Origin: Mactra quadrangularis
Taxonomy: Eukaryota > Mollusca > Bivalvia > Venerida > Mactridae
Assembly: GCA_025267735.1 (NCBI GenBank)
Contig: CM046295.1
Coordinates: forward strand, 13,341,167-13,405,166
Direction: 5' to 3'
DNA: 64,000 bases
Shown: positions 13,750 through 28,920 of the stretch, in pieces
How the letters are laid out: every line of letters begins with the position of its first letter
Numbering within the stretch: the first letter of the stretch is position 1
Notes under the pieces: generated by a model
The model's database searches: none
Seen by the model: the letters and a program-made list of their open reading frames with translations, nothing else
Told to the model about the DNA's origin: nothing
Program-made: the position numbers and the translations under genes

Positions 13750-15964
13750 CCCAGCCAACATTCTATATCGGCCCGACATCAAACCCATATGGTTTTCTAT
13801 GACGGTCCGTTGTCGGATTTAATCTCGGCTGCAAATAGGAATGATGTCGACCCGACATCGGTAGTTCAATATCGGGCCGATGTCTACACAATATCGGCCC
13901 GATATTTCTTGCCTACATCGGGCCGACATCAAAACAATAGCGGTGTGATGTCAGTCAACAATAGAAATTATTTTATATCGGTCCGACAGCAAACCTTTAT
14001 GGTTTTCTATGACGGCTCAACGTCGGATTTAACCTCGGCTGCAAATAGGAATGATGTCGACCCGACATCGGTAATACAATATCGGGCCGATGGTTACACA
14101 ATATCGGTCCGATATTTCTTGCCTACATCGGGCCGACATCAAAACAATTGCGGTGTGATGTCAGTCAACAGTAGAAATTATTCTATATCGGTGCGACAGC
14201 AAACCTTTATGGTTTTCTATGACGGCCCAACGTCGGATTTAACCTCGGCTGCAAATAGGAATGATGTCGACCCGACATCGGTAGTACAATATCGGGCCGA
14301 TGTCTAAACAATATCGGCCCGATATTTCTTGCCTACATCGGGCTAACATCAAAACAATAGCGGTGTACATGTACATTAATAAACCGTGGAGTGAAAATAA
14401 ACAGCCTGTATGCAAAAAAACAAACGGATTTGTTACAAAAAAGATTATAAAAGCGAATATTTAGTATTTTCTAACTATAAAGAGCAAATGATAATCACGG
14501 CCTTGTTAATGCATGTCGCGAAATTATGTTACAAATATTTTCAACCATAATTTTACTTTAAAATAAGACAAACAGATAAATTTTGTATTATTCAATCGCT
14601 CAAATGGTTACAATGAAGTAATTAACAGTGTTTACACATTTGTTAAATCATCATTAGATCTACTTTTAAAAGAAAATAAAGTTCACCTTCATCACCTTCC
14701 TTTGACTTTTAGTTTTTTTGGCGTTTATTCAGTTGAAAGAAGGAATGCAGTGAATATTTGCCAGTTCTTCATTTAAAATAATATTATTATATAAGAGTGG
14801 TTTTTATGTACTTAAAAATATTGATTTCAATTGCAAACAACATTTCATTTCAAAACACAGCTAAAATTATTTTAAAATTCATACCAAAATGTACAATTAT
14901 TTGCTGCATGGTAAACAAGAAAACGCAATATCGTACCGTTGTCAATCCGATATACAAAATAGTTGCGTTCATTACCATGTAGGCCCGACGCAGACCCGAT
15001 ATACGTTTTTTGACGTTACATGAAATAGGGTTAGTATGGTTCTAGAAATTGAAATCATACACAGGACTATTTATTAACATAATTAAGTGAACAATACAAT
15101 TGCAGTTAGCATTTTCCAAAATATTGAGTATGTCGGCACTGCAGCGGTCCGATGTCGGTCCCAAAATAGGCACATTTTGCCGGTATGACAGTACGTAAAT
15201 ATAATAAGTAGATAACAAAGGTGTTTCATTAGAATCAAATTATTTCATAATATTTTAACGATTTAACAATATATGGAGGCGTAGCAGAAAATGCACTATC
15301 GTACCGATATCAATCCGATATATAAAATAGTTACATTAATAAGGGACTTTAGTCAGTTATTTCCCCTTGTATACTCTTCAAATAGGTAGGTTTTTCTAGT
15401 TGGATTACTCGGATTTTACCCTTACTTTTTAATGTCAATTTGCCAAAATTAATCTTGAATAACTTTTTTATAAATCATTTAATTTGTTTGAAATTCAAGC
15501 TAAGTATTTCTAGGGTAAAGAACAATCTAAATTTCATCACTTCTGTTAATATCTTAATACACAAGAAAGATATTAGATGAAATATTTTGTTATCCTTACA
15601 TAGGAATTCAATAATAAAATCCAAGGATTCCAACTGTAAGGACCTACTTACTAATCGGATTGCTTAAGATTTTATCAGGGGAAGATAACTGACTAAAGTC
15701 CCTAATTGATCATGTAGGCCCGACGCAGACCCGATATACTTTTTTGGTGTAACATGAAATGGGGTTAGTGTGCTTCTAGTAATTAAAATCATACACAGGA
15801 CTATTTATTAACATAATTAAGTAAGCAATTCAGTTGCATTTATAATTATTCAAAATATTGAGTATGTCGGCACTGCAGCGGTCCGATGTCGGCCCCAAGT
15901 CGGCACATTTTGCCGACATGCCGACATTAATTGTATATCGGCGGATATGGTCATGCTGGCTGGG
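13750..15964. mobile_element. TIR DNA transposon, copy 2, with nested MITE
   Basis: Same ends (CCCAGCCAACAT at 13750; inverted end finishing at 15964) and same TA flanks as copy 1. It is not an independent insertion, because it sits at the same satellite position inside the duplicated block. It is 363 bases longer: a 366-base insertion at 15340-15705 minus three small deletions. Confidence 0.85.
15343..15702. mobile_element. 360-bp Harbinger-like MITE
   Basis: The terminal inverted repeats are about 26 bp and start GGGACTTTAGTCAGTTAT at both ends. TAA lies immediately outside each end (15340-15342 and 15703-15705), a 3-bp duplication typical of PIF/Harbinger. Copy 1 of the host element shows the empty site (ACATTAATTGATC near 12000). 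The left side has one extra TAA. Non-coding. Confidence 0.85.
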
Positions 15965-18900
15965 TACATGTATAGCCTACTGTACTAAATGTCTATATGA
16001 GAAATAGACCAGATTTTTAGGGGGAGACAATCCAGCCGCAAAGTGGTGATTGGGTGACCTGTCCATGATACGTGACCAATGGCAGTGCTGGTTAGGCTGG
16101 CTGTGAGCGGTCAAGCGTAAAATCGGTCCACATGTTCAGTAGAGTCATATACATGTATAGGCTACCGTACTATATGTCTATATGTGATATAGACCAGATT
16201 TTCAGGGGGAGACAATCCAGCCGCAAAGTGGTGATCGGGTGACCTGTCCATGACACATGACCAATGGCAGTGCTGGTCAGGCTGGCTGTGAGCGGTCAAG
16301 CGCAAAATTGGTCCGCCATTTTAAGTAGCGTCATATATATGTAAGGGCTACTGTACTATAAGTTTATATGAGAAATAGACCAGATTTTCAGGGGGAGACA
16401 ATCCAGCCGCAAAGTGGTGATCCGGTGACCTGTCCATGACACATGACCAATGGCAGTGCTAGTTAGGCTGGCTGTGAGCGGTCAAGCATGAAATCAGTCC
16501 GCCATGTTCAATAGAGTCATATACATGTATAGGATATTGTACGATATGTCTATATGAGAAATAGACCAGATTTTCAGGGAGAGACATTCCAGCCGCAAAG
16601 TGGTGATCGGGTGACCTGTCCATGACTCGTGACCAATGGCAGTGCTGGTTAGGCTGGCTGTGAGCGGTCAAGCGTGAAATCGGTCCACATGTTCAGTAGA
16701 GTCATATACATTTATAGGCTACTGTACTATATGTCTATATGTGATATAGACCAGATTTTCAGGGGGAGACAATCCAGCCGCAAAGTGGTGATCCGGTGAC
16801 CTGTCCATGACACGTGACCAATGGCAGTGCTGGTTAGGCTGGCTGTGAGCGGTCAAGCGTGAAATCGGTCCGCCATGTTCAATAGAGTCATATACATGTA
16901 TAGGATATTGTACGATATGTCTATATGAGAAATAGACCAGATTTTCAGGGGGAGACATTCCTGCCGCAAAGTGGTGATCGGGTGACCTGTCCATGACTCG
17001 TGACCAATGGCGGTGCTGGTTAGGCTGGCTGTGAGCGGTCAAGCGTGAAATCGGTCCACATGTTCAGTAGAGTCATATACATTTATAGGCTACTGTACTA
17101 TATGTCTATATGTGATATAGACCAGATTTTCAGGGGGAGACAATCCAGCCGCAAAGTGGTGATCGGGTGACCTGTCCATGACACGTGACCAATGGCAGTG
17201 CTGGTCAGGCTGGCTGTAAGCGGTTAAGCGCAAAATTGGTCCGCCTTTTTAAGTAGGGTCATATATATGTATAGGCTACTGTACTATAAGTTTATATGTG
17301 ATATAGACCAGATTTTCAGGGGGAGACAATCCAGCCGCAAAGTGGTGACCGGGTGACTTGTCCATGACACGTGACCAATAGCAGTACTGGTTAGGCTGGC
17401 TGTGAGCGGTCAAGCGTGAAATCGGTTCGCCATGTTCAATAGAGTCATATACATGTATAGGATATTGTACTATATGTCTATATCAGAAATAGACCAAATT
17501 TTCAGGGGGAGACAATCCAGCCGCAAAGTGGTGATCCTGTGACCTGTCCATGACACGTGACCAATGGCAGTGCTGGTTAGCCTGGCTGTGAGCAGTCAAG
17601 CGGCAAATCAGTCCGCCATGTTCAGTAGAGTCATATACATGTATAGGCTACTGTACTATATTTCAATATGAGAAATAGACCAGATTTTCCGGGAGAGACA
17701 ATCCAGCTGCAAAGTGGTGATCGGGTGACCTGTCCATGACTCGTGACCAATGGCATTGCTGGTTGGGCTGGATGTGAGCAGTCAAGCGGCATATCAGTCG
17801 GCCATGTTCATTAAAATCATATACATGAATAGGCTACTGTACTATATGTCAATATATAAAATAGACCAGATTTTCCAGGAGAGACAATCCAGCCGCAAAG
17901 TGGTGATAGGGTGACCTGTCCATGACACGTGACCAATGGAGGTGCTGGTTATTCTGGCTGTGAGTGGTCAAGCGCCAAATCGGTCCGCCATGTTCAGTAG
18001 AGTCATATACATGTATAGCCTACTGTACTATATGTCTATATGAGAATTAGACCAGATTTTCATGGGGGAGACAATCCAGCTGCAAAGTGGTGATGGTGAC
18101 CTGTCCATGACATATGACCAATGGCAGTGCTGGTTAGGCTGGCTGGGAGCGATCAACAAGAAATTGGTCCACCATGTTCAGTAGAGTCATATACATGTAT
18201 AGCCTACTGTAGTATACATGTATGTCTATATGAGAAATAGACCAAATTTTCAGGGGCAGACTAGCCAGCCGCAAAGTGGTGATCGGGTGACCTGTCCATG
18301 ACATGTGACCAATGGCAGTGCTGGTTAGGCTGGCTGTGAGCGGTCAAGCGCGAAATCGGTCCAATGTTCAGTAGAGTCATATACATGTTTAGGCTACTGT
18401 ACTATATGTCTATATGGTAAATAGACCAGATTTTCAGGGGGAGATAATCCAGCCGCAAAGTGGTGATCGGGTGACCTTTCCATGACACGTGACTAATGGA
18501 GGTGCTGGTTAGGCTGGCTGTGATTGGTCAAGCGGGAAATCGGTCCACATGTTCAGTAGAGTCATATACACTTGTAGCCTACTGTACTATATGTCTATAT
18601 GAGAAATAGACCAGATTTTCAGGAAGGGGACAATCCAGTCGCAAACTGGTGATCGGGTGAGCTGTCCATAACACGTGACTAATGGCAGTGCTGGTATGGC
18701 TGGCTGTGAGCGGTCAAGTGAAAAATCGGTCCCCCTTGTTCAGTACAGTCATATACATGTATAGGCTACTGTACTTTATGTCTATAAGATAAATAGACCA
18801 GATTTTCAGGGGCAGACAATCCAGCCTCAAAGTGGTAATCGGGTGACCTGTCCATGACACGTGACCAATGGCAGTGCTGGTTAGGCTGGCTGTGAGCAGT

Positions 18901-20643
18901 GAAGCGGCAAATCAGTCCGCCATGTTCAGTAGAGTCATATACATGTATAGGCTACTGTACTATATGTCAATATGAGAAATAGACCAGATTTTCAGGGGGA
19001 GACAATCCAGCCTCAAAGTGGTGATCGGGTGACTTGTCCATGACACGTGACCAATGGCAGTGCTGGTTAGGCTGGCTGTGAGCGGTCAAGCGCGAAATCG
19101 GTCCACCATGTTCAGTAGAGTCATATACATGTATAGGCTACTGCTCTATACATGTATGCCTATATGAGAAATAGACAAGATTTTAAGGGGCAGACAATCC
19201 AGTTGCAAAATGGTGATCGGGTGACCTGTCCATGACACGTGACCAATGGCAGTGCTGGTTAGGCTGGCTGTGAGCGGTCAAGCGGGAAATCGGTCCACAT
19301 GTTCAGTAGAGTCATATTCATGTATAGCCTACTGTACTATATGTCTATATGAGAAATATACAAGATTTTCAAAGAGAGACAATCCTGCAACAAAGTGGTG
19401 ATTGGGTGACCTGTCCATGACACGTGACCAATGGCAGTGCTGGTTAGGCTGGCTGTGAGCGGTCAAGCGCAAAATCGGTCCGCCATGTTCAGTAGAGTCA
19501 TATACATGTATAGCTTACTGTACTATATGTCTATGTGAGAAATAGACCAGATTTTCAGGGGGAGACAATCCAGCCGCAAAGTGGTGATCCGGTGACCTGT
19601 CCATGACACGTGACCAATGGCAGTGCTGGTTAGTCTGGCTGTGAGCGGTCAAGCGCAAAATCGGTCTGCCATGTTCAGTAGAGTCATATACATGTATAGC
19701 CTACTGTACTATATGTCTATATGAGAAATATACAAGACTTTCAAAGAGAGACAATCCTGCAACAAAGTGGTGATTGGGTGACCTGTCCATGACACGTGAC
19801 CAATGGCAGTGCTGGTTAGGCTGGCTGTGAGTGGTCAAGCGCAAAATCGGTCCGCCATGTTCAGTAGAGTCATATACATGTATAGCTTACTGTACTATAT
19901 GTCTATGTGAGAAATAGAACAGATTTTCAGGGGGAGACAATCCAGCCGCAAACTGGTGATCGGGTGACCTGTCCATGACACGTGACCAATGGTAGTGCTA
20001 GTTAGGCTGGCTGTGAGCGGTCAAGCGCGAAATTAGTCAGCAATGTTCAGTAGAATCATATACATGTATAGGATACTGTACTATATGTCTATATGAGAAA
20101 TAGACCAGATTTTCAGGAGGGGGACGATCCAGTCGCAAAGTGGTGATCGGGTGAACTGTCCATGACATGTGACCAATGGCAGTGCTGGTTAGGCTGGTTG
20201 TGAGTGGTCAAGCGAAAAATCGGTCCTCCTTGTTCAGTAGAGTCATATACATGTATAGGCTACTGTACTATATGTCTATAAAAGAAATAGACCAGATTTT
20301 CAGGGGCAGACAATCCAGCCCCAAAGTGGTGATCGGGTGACCTGTCCATGACAGGTGGCCAATGGCAGTGCTGGTTAGGCTGGCTGTGAGCAGTCAAGCG
20401 GTAAATCAGTCTGCCATGTTCAGTAGAGTCATATACATGTATAGGCTACTGTACTATATGTCAATATGAGAAATAGACCAGATTTTAAGGGGGAGACAAT
20501 CCAGCCACAAAGTGGTGATCGGGTGACCTGTTCATGACACGTGACCAATGGCAGTGCTGGTAAGGCTGGCTGTGAGCAGTCAAGCGGCAAATCGGTCCGC
20601 CATGTTCAGTATAGTCATATACATGTATAGGCTACTGTACTAT
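15965..20643 (-). repeat. ~187-bp satellite, distal array
   Basis: About 25 monomers in inverted orientation, more diverged than those in the duplicated block. A locally repeated two-monomer variant (ACAAGAYTTTCAAAGAGAGA) appears at about 19360 and 19733. The array ends in mid-monomer at TACTGTACTAT, immediately followed by the AT-rich 39-bp satellite. Confidence 0.95.
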
Positions 20644-23600
20644 CTGCTATTTTTCATGTATTTGTTTTGTTCATCATTTCTATATTTCTATATTCATGCT
20701 ATATTTTGTTCATCATTACTATATTTCTATATTCATGCTATATTTTGTTCATTATTTCTATATTCATGCTATACTTTGTTCATCATTTCTATATTTCTAC
20801 ATTCATGCTATAATTTGTTCATCATTTCTATAATCTTGCAGTATTTTTTTCATCATACCTATATTTCTATATTCATACTATATTTTGTTCATCATTTTTT
20901 TTTTACTATATTCATGCTATATTTTGTTCATCATTTCAATTTTCATGCTATATTAAGTTCATCTTTACTATATTTCTATATTCATGATATATTATATTGA
21001 TCATTTCAATATTCATGCTATATTTTGTTCATCATTACTATATTTCTCTATTCATGCTATATTTTGTTCATCATTTCTATATTCTTGCTGTATATTTTTT
21101 TTTTCATCATACCTATATTTCTATATTCATACTATATTTTTTTATCATTTCTATATTCATGCTATATTTTGTTCATCATTTCAATATTCATGCTATATTA
21201 TGTTCATCATTACTATATTTCTATATTCATACTATATTTTGTTCATCATTACTATGTTTCTACATTCATGCTATATTGTGTTCTTTATTTCTATATTCAT
21301 GCTATAATTTCTATATTCATGCTATATGTTGTTCATCTTTTCTATATTCATGCTATATTTAGTTCATCGTTTCTACATTTTATATTCATACTATATTTTG
21401 TTTATCATTCCTATATTTCTATATTCATACTATATTTTGTTCATCATTTCTTTTTTTTATATTCATGCTATATTTTGTTCATCATTCCTATATTTATACT
21501 ATATTATGTTCATCATTTCTATTTTTCTATATTCATACTATATTTTGTTCATCATTTCTATATTTTTATATTTGTGCTATATTTTGTTCATCATTTTTAT
21601 ATTCATGCTTTTTTTTGTTTAACATTTCTATATTCATGCAATATTTTGTTCATTATTTCTATATTTCTATATTCATACTTTACTTTGTTTATTATTTCTT
21701 TTTTCTATATTCATACTATGTATTGTTCCTTATTTCTATGTTCATGCTATATTTTGTTCATCATTCCTATATTCATTCTATATTTTGTTCATCATTTCTA
21801 TTTTTCTATATTCATACTATATTTTGTTCATCATTCCAATATTTCTATATTTGTGCTTTATCTTGATCATCATTTATATTCCTATATTTGTGATATATTT
21901 TGTTCATAATTTTTATATTCATGCTTTATTTTGTTTAACATTTCTATATCCATGCTATTTTTTGTTCATCATTTCTATATTACTATATTCATGCTTTATT
22001 TTGATCATCATTTTATATTTCTATATCTGTGCCAATTTTGCTCTTCACTCCTATATTTCTATATTCATACTATATTTTGTTCATCAGTCCTATATTTATG
22101 CTCCATTTTGTTCATCATTTCTATAGTTCTATATTAGTGCTATACTTTGTTCATCATTTTTATATTCATGCTTTATTTTGTTTAACATTTCTATATACAT
22201 GCTATATTTTGTTCATCATTTCTATATTTCTATTTTCATGCTATATTATGTTCATCATTTTTATATTTCTATATTTATGCTATATTTTGCTCTTCACTCC
22301 TATATTTCTGTATTCATGCTATATTTTGTTTATTTCTATTTTTCTATATTCAAGCTATAGTTTGTTCATCATTCATATATTCATGCTATATTTTGTTCAT
22401 CATTCCTATATTCATGCTACATTTTGTTCATCATTTCTATAGTTCTATATTCATGCTATATTTTGTTTATTTCTATTTTTCTATATTCATGCTATATTTT
22501 GTTCAATATTTCTATAATTCTATATTCATACTTTATTTTGTTGAATATTTCTTTATTTCTATATTCATACTATATTTTTTTCATTATTTCTATTTTTCTA
22601 TATTCATGCTATATTTTGTTCATCATTCCTATATTCATACTATATTTTGTTTATCATTCCTATATTTATACTTTTTTTTGTTCATCATTCCTATATTCAT
22701 ACTATATTTTGTTCATCATTTCTTTTTTTTTATATTCATGCTATATTTTGTTCATTATTTCTATACTTCTCTATTTATACTGTTTTTGTTCATTATTATT
22801 ATATGTTATATTCATGGTATATTTTGTTCGTCATTTCTATATTCATGCTATATTTTTGATTACAATATTCATGATACATTTTGTTCATCATTTCTTTATT
22901 TCTAATTTCATGATTTATTTTGTTCATCATTTCTATATTCATGCTATATTTTGTTCATCATTATTATTTTATTTCTATATTCATGCTATATTTTGTTTAT
23001 CATTTCTATATTTCTACATTCATGCTATAATTTGATCATTATTTCTATATTCATGCTATATTTTGTTCATCATTCCTATATTTCTATATTCATGCTATAT
23101 TTTGTTCATCATTACAATATTTCTGTATCCATGCTATATTTTGTTCATCATTTTTATATTCATGCTATAATTTCTATATTCATGCTATATGTTGTTCATC
23201 TTTTCTATATTCATGCTATATTTTGTTCATCGTTTCTTCATTTTATATTCATACTGTATTTTGTTCATCATTCTTTTTTTTATTCATACAATATTTTGTT
23301 TATCATTTCTATTTTGTATATTCATGCTAAATTGTATTCATCGTTCCCATATCTCTACATTCATACTATATTTTGTTCATTATTTCTATTTTTTCTATTC
23401 ATGCTATATTTTGTTCATCATTTCTATATTCATGCTATATTTTGTTCATTATTTCTCTATTTATGCTATATTTTGTTTAACATTTCTATATTCATGCTAT
23501 ATTTTGTTTATCATTTCTATATTTCTATATTCATGCTATATTATTTCATGGTTTCTCTATTCGTGCTATATTTTGTTAAACATTTCTATATTCATGCTAT

Positions 23601-26600
23601 ATTTTGTTTATCATTTCTATATTTCTATATTCATGCTATTTTTTGTTCATTTTTTCTATATTCATGCTATATTGTGTTCATCATAACTATATTTCTATAT
23701 TCATACTATATTTTGTTCATTATTTCTATTTTTCTATATTTATGCTATATTTTGTTCATCATTACAATATTCATGCTATATTATGTTTATCAATACTTTA
23801 CTTCTATATTTATACTTTAATTTGTTCACCATTCCTATGTTTCCATATTTTTACCATATTTTGTTCATCATTCATATATTCATGCTATATTTAGTTCATC
23901 ATTCCTATATTTTTACATTCAAACTATATTTTGTTCATCATTCCTATATGTCTATATTCATGCTATATTTTGTCCATCACTCCTATATTTCTATATTCAT
24001 GCTATATTTTGTTCATCATTCCTATATTTCTATATTCATGCTATATTTTGTTCATCATTCCTATATTTCTATATTCATACTATATTTTGTTCACCATTCC
24101 TACATTTCTATATTCATGCTATATTTGTCCATCACTCCTATATTTCTATATTCATACTATATTTTGTTCATTTTTTCTATATTCATGCTATATTGTGTTC
24201 ATCATAACTATATTTCTATATTCATACAATATTTTGTTCATTATTTCTATTTTTCTGTATTTATGCTATATTTTGTTCATCATTACAATATTCATGCTAT
24301 ATTATGTTTATCAATACTTTACTTCTATATTTATACTTTAATTTGTTCACCATTCCTATGTTTCCATATTTTTACCATATTTTGTTCATCATTCATATAT
24401 TCATGCTACATTTAGTTCATCATTCCTATATTTCTACATTCAAACTATATTTTGTTCATCATTCCTATATTTCTATATTCATACTATATTTTGTTTATCT
24501 TTTTTTTTCTATATTCATGCTATATTTTGTTCATCATTCCTATATTTCTATATTCATGCTATATTTTGTTCACCATTCCTACATTTCTATATTCATACTA
24601 TATTTTGTTCATCACTGCTATATTTCTATATTCATGTTATATTTTGTTCATCATTTTTATTTTTCTATATTCATGCTATATTTTGTCCATCACTCCTATA
24701 TTTCTATATTCATGCTATATTTTGTTCATCATTCCTATATTTCTATATTCATGCTATATTTTGTTCATCATTCCTATATGTCTATATTCATGCTATATAT
24801 TGTTCATCATTTTTATTTTTCTATATTCATGCTATATTTTGTCCATCACTCCTATATTTCTATATTCATACTATATTTTGATCATCATTTTTTTTTTCTA
24901 TATTCATGCTATATTTTGTTCATCATTCCTATATTTCTATATTCATGCTATATTTTGTTCACCATTCCTACATTTCTATATTCATACTATATTTTGTTCA
25001 TCACTGCTATATTTCTATATTCATGTTATATTTTGTTCATCACTGCTATATTTCTATATTCATGTTATATTTTGTTCATCATTTTTATTTTTCTATATTC
25101 ATGCTATATTTTGTTCATCATTCCTATATTTCTATATTCATGCTATATTTTGTTCATCATTCCTATATTCATACTATATTTTGTTAATCATTCCTATATT
25201 TCTACATTCAAACTATATTTTGTTCATCATTCCTATATGTCTATATTCATGCTATATATTGTTCATCATTTTTATTTTTCTATATTCATGTTATTTTTTG
25301 TCCATCTTTCCTATATTTCTATATTCATACTATATTTTGTTCATCTTTTTTTTGCTATATTCATGCTATATTTGTTCATCATTCCTATATTTCTATATTT
25401 ATGCTTTATTTTGTTCATCATTTCTATATTTCTATTTTCATGCTATATTTTGTTTATCATTTCAATATTCATGCTTAAGTCTGTTGAACATTTCTATATT
25501 CATGCTATATTTAGTTCATCATTTCATCATTCCTATATTCATGCTATATTATGTTCATTATTTTATATTACTATATTCATACTATATTTTGTTCATCATT
25601 CCTATATTTCTACATTCAAACTATATTTTGTTCATCATTCCTATATGTCTATATTCATGCTATATATTGTTCATCATTTTTATTTTTCTATATTCATGCT
25701 ATATTTTGTCCATCACTCCTATATTTCTATATTCATACTATATTTTGAACATCATTTTTTTTCTATATTCATGCTATATTTTGTTCATCATTCCTATATT
25801 TCTATATTCATGCTATATTTTGTTCACCATTCCTACATTTCTATATTCATACTATATTTTGTTCATCACTGCTATATTTCTATATTCATGTTATATTTTG
25901 TTCATCATTTTTATTTTTCTATATTCATGCTATATTTTGTCCATCACTCCTATATTTCTATATTCATGCTATATTTTATTCATCATTCCTATATTTCTAT
26001 ATTCATGCTATATTTTGTTCATCATTCCTATATTTCTATATTAATAATATATTTTGTTCATCATTCCTATATTTCTACATTCAAACTATATTTTGTTCAT
26101 CATTCCTATATGTCTATGTTCATGCTATATATTGTTCATCATTTTTATTTTTCTATATTCATGCTATATTTTGTTCATCATTCCTATATTTCTATATTCA
26201 TGCTATATTTTGTTCATCATTCCTATATTCATACTATATATTGTTCATCATTTTTATTTTTCTATATTCATGTTATATTTTGTCCATCTTTCCTATATTT
26301 CTATATTCATACTATATTTTGTTCATCATTCCTATATTTCTACATTCAAACTATATTTTGTTCATCATTCCTATATGTCTATGTTCATGCTATATATTGT
26401 TCATCATTTTTATTTTTCTATATTCATGCTATATTTTGTTCATCATTCCTATATTTCTATATTCATGCTATATTTTGTTCATCATTCCTATATTCATACT
26501 ATATATTGTTCATCATTTTTATTTTTCTATATTCATGTTATATTTTGTCCATCTTTCCTATATTTCTACATTCAAACTATATTTTGTTCATCATTCCTAT

Positions 26601-28920
26601 ATGTCTATGTTCATGCTATATATTGTTCATCATTTTAATTTTTCTATATTCATGCTATATTTTGTTCATCACTGCTATATTTCTATATTCATGTTATATT
26701 TTGTTCATCATTTTTATTTTTCTATATTCATGCTATATTTTGTCCATCATTCCTATATTCATACTATATTTTGTTAATCATTCCTATATTTCTACATTCA
26801 AACTATATTTTGTTCATCATTCCTATATGTCTATATTCATGCTATATATTGTTCATCATTTTTATTTTTCTATATTCATGTTATATTTTGTCCATCTTTC
26901 CTATATTTCTATATTCATACTATATTTTGTTCATCTTTTTTTTCTATATTCATGCTATATTTGTTCATCTTTCCTATATTTCTATATTTATGCTTTATTT
27001 AGTTCATCATTTCTATATTTCTATTTTCATGCTATATTTTGTTTATCATTTCAATATTCATGCTTTAGTTTGTTTAACATTTCTATATTCATGCTATATT
27101 TAGTTCATCATTTCATCATTCCTATATTCATGCTATATTATGTTCATTATTTTATATTACTATATTCATACTATATTTTGTTCATCATTCCTATATTTCT
27201 ACATTCAAACTATATTTTGTTCATCATTCCTATATGTCTATATTCATGCTATATATTGTTCATCATTTTTATTTTTCTATATTCATGCTATATTTTGTCC
27301 ATCACTCCTATATTTCTATATTCATACTATATTTTGAACATCATTTTTTTTTCTATATTCATGCTATATTTTGTTCATCATTCCTATATTTCTATATTCA
27401 TGCTATATTTTGTTCTCCATTCCTACATTTCTATATTCATACTATATTTTGTTCATCACTGCTATATTTCTATATTCATGTTATATTTTGTTCATCATTT
27501 TTATTTTTCTATATTCATGCTATATTTTGTCCATCACTCCTATATTTCTATATTCATGCTATATTTTGTTCATCATTCCTATATTTCTATATTCATGCTA
27601 TATTTTGTTCATCATTCCTATATTTCTATATTCATGCTATATTTTGTTCATCATTCCTATATTTCTATATTCATACTATATTTTGTTCATCATTCCTATA
27701 TTTCTACATTCAAACTATATTTTGTTCATCATTCCTATATGTCTATGTTCATGCTATATATTGTTCATCATTTTTATTTTTCTATAATCATGTTATATTT
27801 TGTCCATCACTCCTATATTTCTATATTCATACTATATTTTGTTCATCTTTTTTTTTCTATATTCATGTTATATTTGTTCATCATTCCTATATTTCTAAAT
27901 TTATGCTTTATTTTGTTCATCATTTCTATATTTCTATTTTCATGCTATATTTTGTTTATCATTTCAATATTCATGCTTTAGTTTGTTTAACATTTCTATA
28001 TTCATGCTATATTTAGTTCATCATTTCATCATTCCTATATTCATGCTATATTATGTTCATTATTTTATATTACTATATTCATACTATATTTTGTTCATCA
28101 TTCCTATATTTCTACATTCAAACTATATTTTGTTCATCATTCCTATATGTCTATATTCATGCTATATATTGTTCATCATTTTTATTTTTCCATATTCATG
28201 CTATATTTTGTCCATCACTCCTATATTTCTATATTCATACTATATTTTGTTCATCATTTTTTTTTTTATATTCATGCTATATTTTGTTCATCATTCCTAT
28301 ATTTCTATATTCATACTATATTTTGTTCAGCATGCCTATATTTCTATATTCATACTATATTTTGTTCATCACTCCTATATTTCTATATTCATACTATATT
28401 TTGTTCATCATTCCTATATTTCTATATTCATGCTATATTTTGTCCATCACTCCTATATTTCTATATTCATGCTATATTTTGTTCATTATGCCTATATTTC
28501 TATATTCATACTATATTTTGTTCAACATGCCTATATTTCTATATTCATACTATATTTTGTTCATCACTCCTATATTTTTTTATTCATGCTATATTTTGTT
28601 CATTTCTTTATTTCTATATTCATGCTATATTTTGTTCATCATTCCTTTATTCATGCTATATTTTGTCCATCACTCCTATATTTCTATATTCATGCTATAT
28701 TTTGTTCATCATTCCTATATTTCTATATTCATACTATATTTTGTTTATCATTTCTATTTTTCATTATTCATACTACATTTTGTTCATCATTTCAATATTC
28801 ATTCTATAAATGTTCATCATTCCTATATTTATATATTTATACTAAATTTTGTCCATCATCTTTATATTCATACTTATTTTGTCTGTCACTCACATATTTC
28901 TATATTTATACAATAATATA
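20644..28920 (+). repeat. 39-bp AT-rich satellite with 31-bp variants
   Basis: The basic unit joins TTCATGCTATATTTTGTTCA to TCATTCCTATATTTCTATA, 39 bases in all. The first part (to about 23.8 kb) mixes 31- and 39-bp units and is irregular. The later part is more homogeneous and has higher-order duplications: about 23.78-24.30 kb is repeated at 24.30 kb (offset 521), and 25.55 kb is repeated at 27.14 and 28.05 kb. The 13-codon period produces plus-strand frames of up to 1225 codons (24304-27981) of Phe/Ile/Tyr/His/Ser repeats; these are not genes. Confidence 0.95.

Larger units (their letters stand above)
9262..17050. repeat. 3.34-kb segmental tandem duplication
   Basis: Copy 1 (about 9262-12601) and copy 2 (about 12602-16304) match nearly base for base at an offset of 3340 before and 3703 after the MITE at 15343. 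A partial third copy (about 16305-17050) contains only satellite units. Each full copy holds satellite monomers plus one 1.85-kb TIR element inserted at the same place. The few differences (for example a T-run shortened by 2, one missing C near 15950) suggest recent duplication. Confidence 0.9.

Noticed and set aside
13789..14307. 172-codon plus-strand frame inside the TIR element
   Set aside because: Product of the 210-bp internal repeat, whose length is a multiple of three; no transposase motif.
24304..27981. 1225-codon plus-strand open frame
   Set aside because: It is a read-through of a 39-bp tandem repeat (13 codons per unit); several other frames of the same array are open as well, and the peptide is a Phe/Ile/Tyr/His/Ser repeat.
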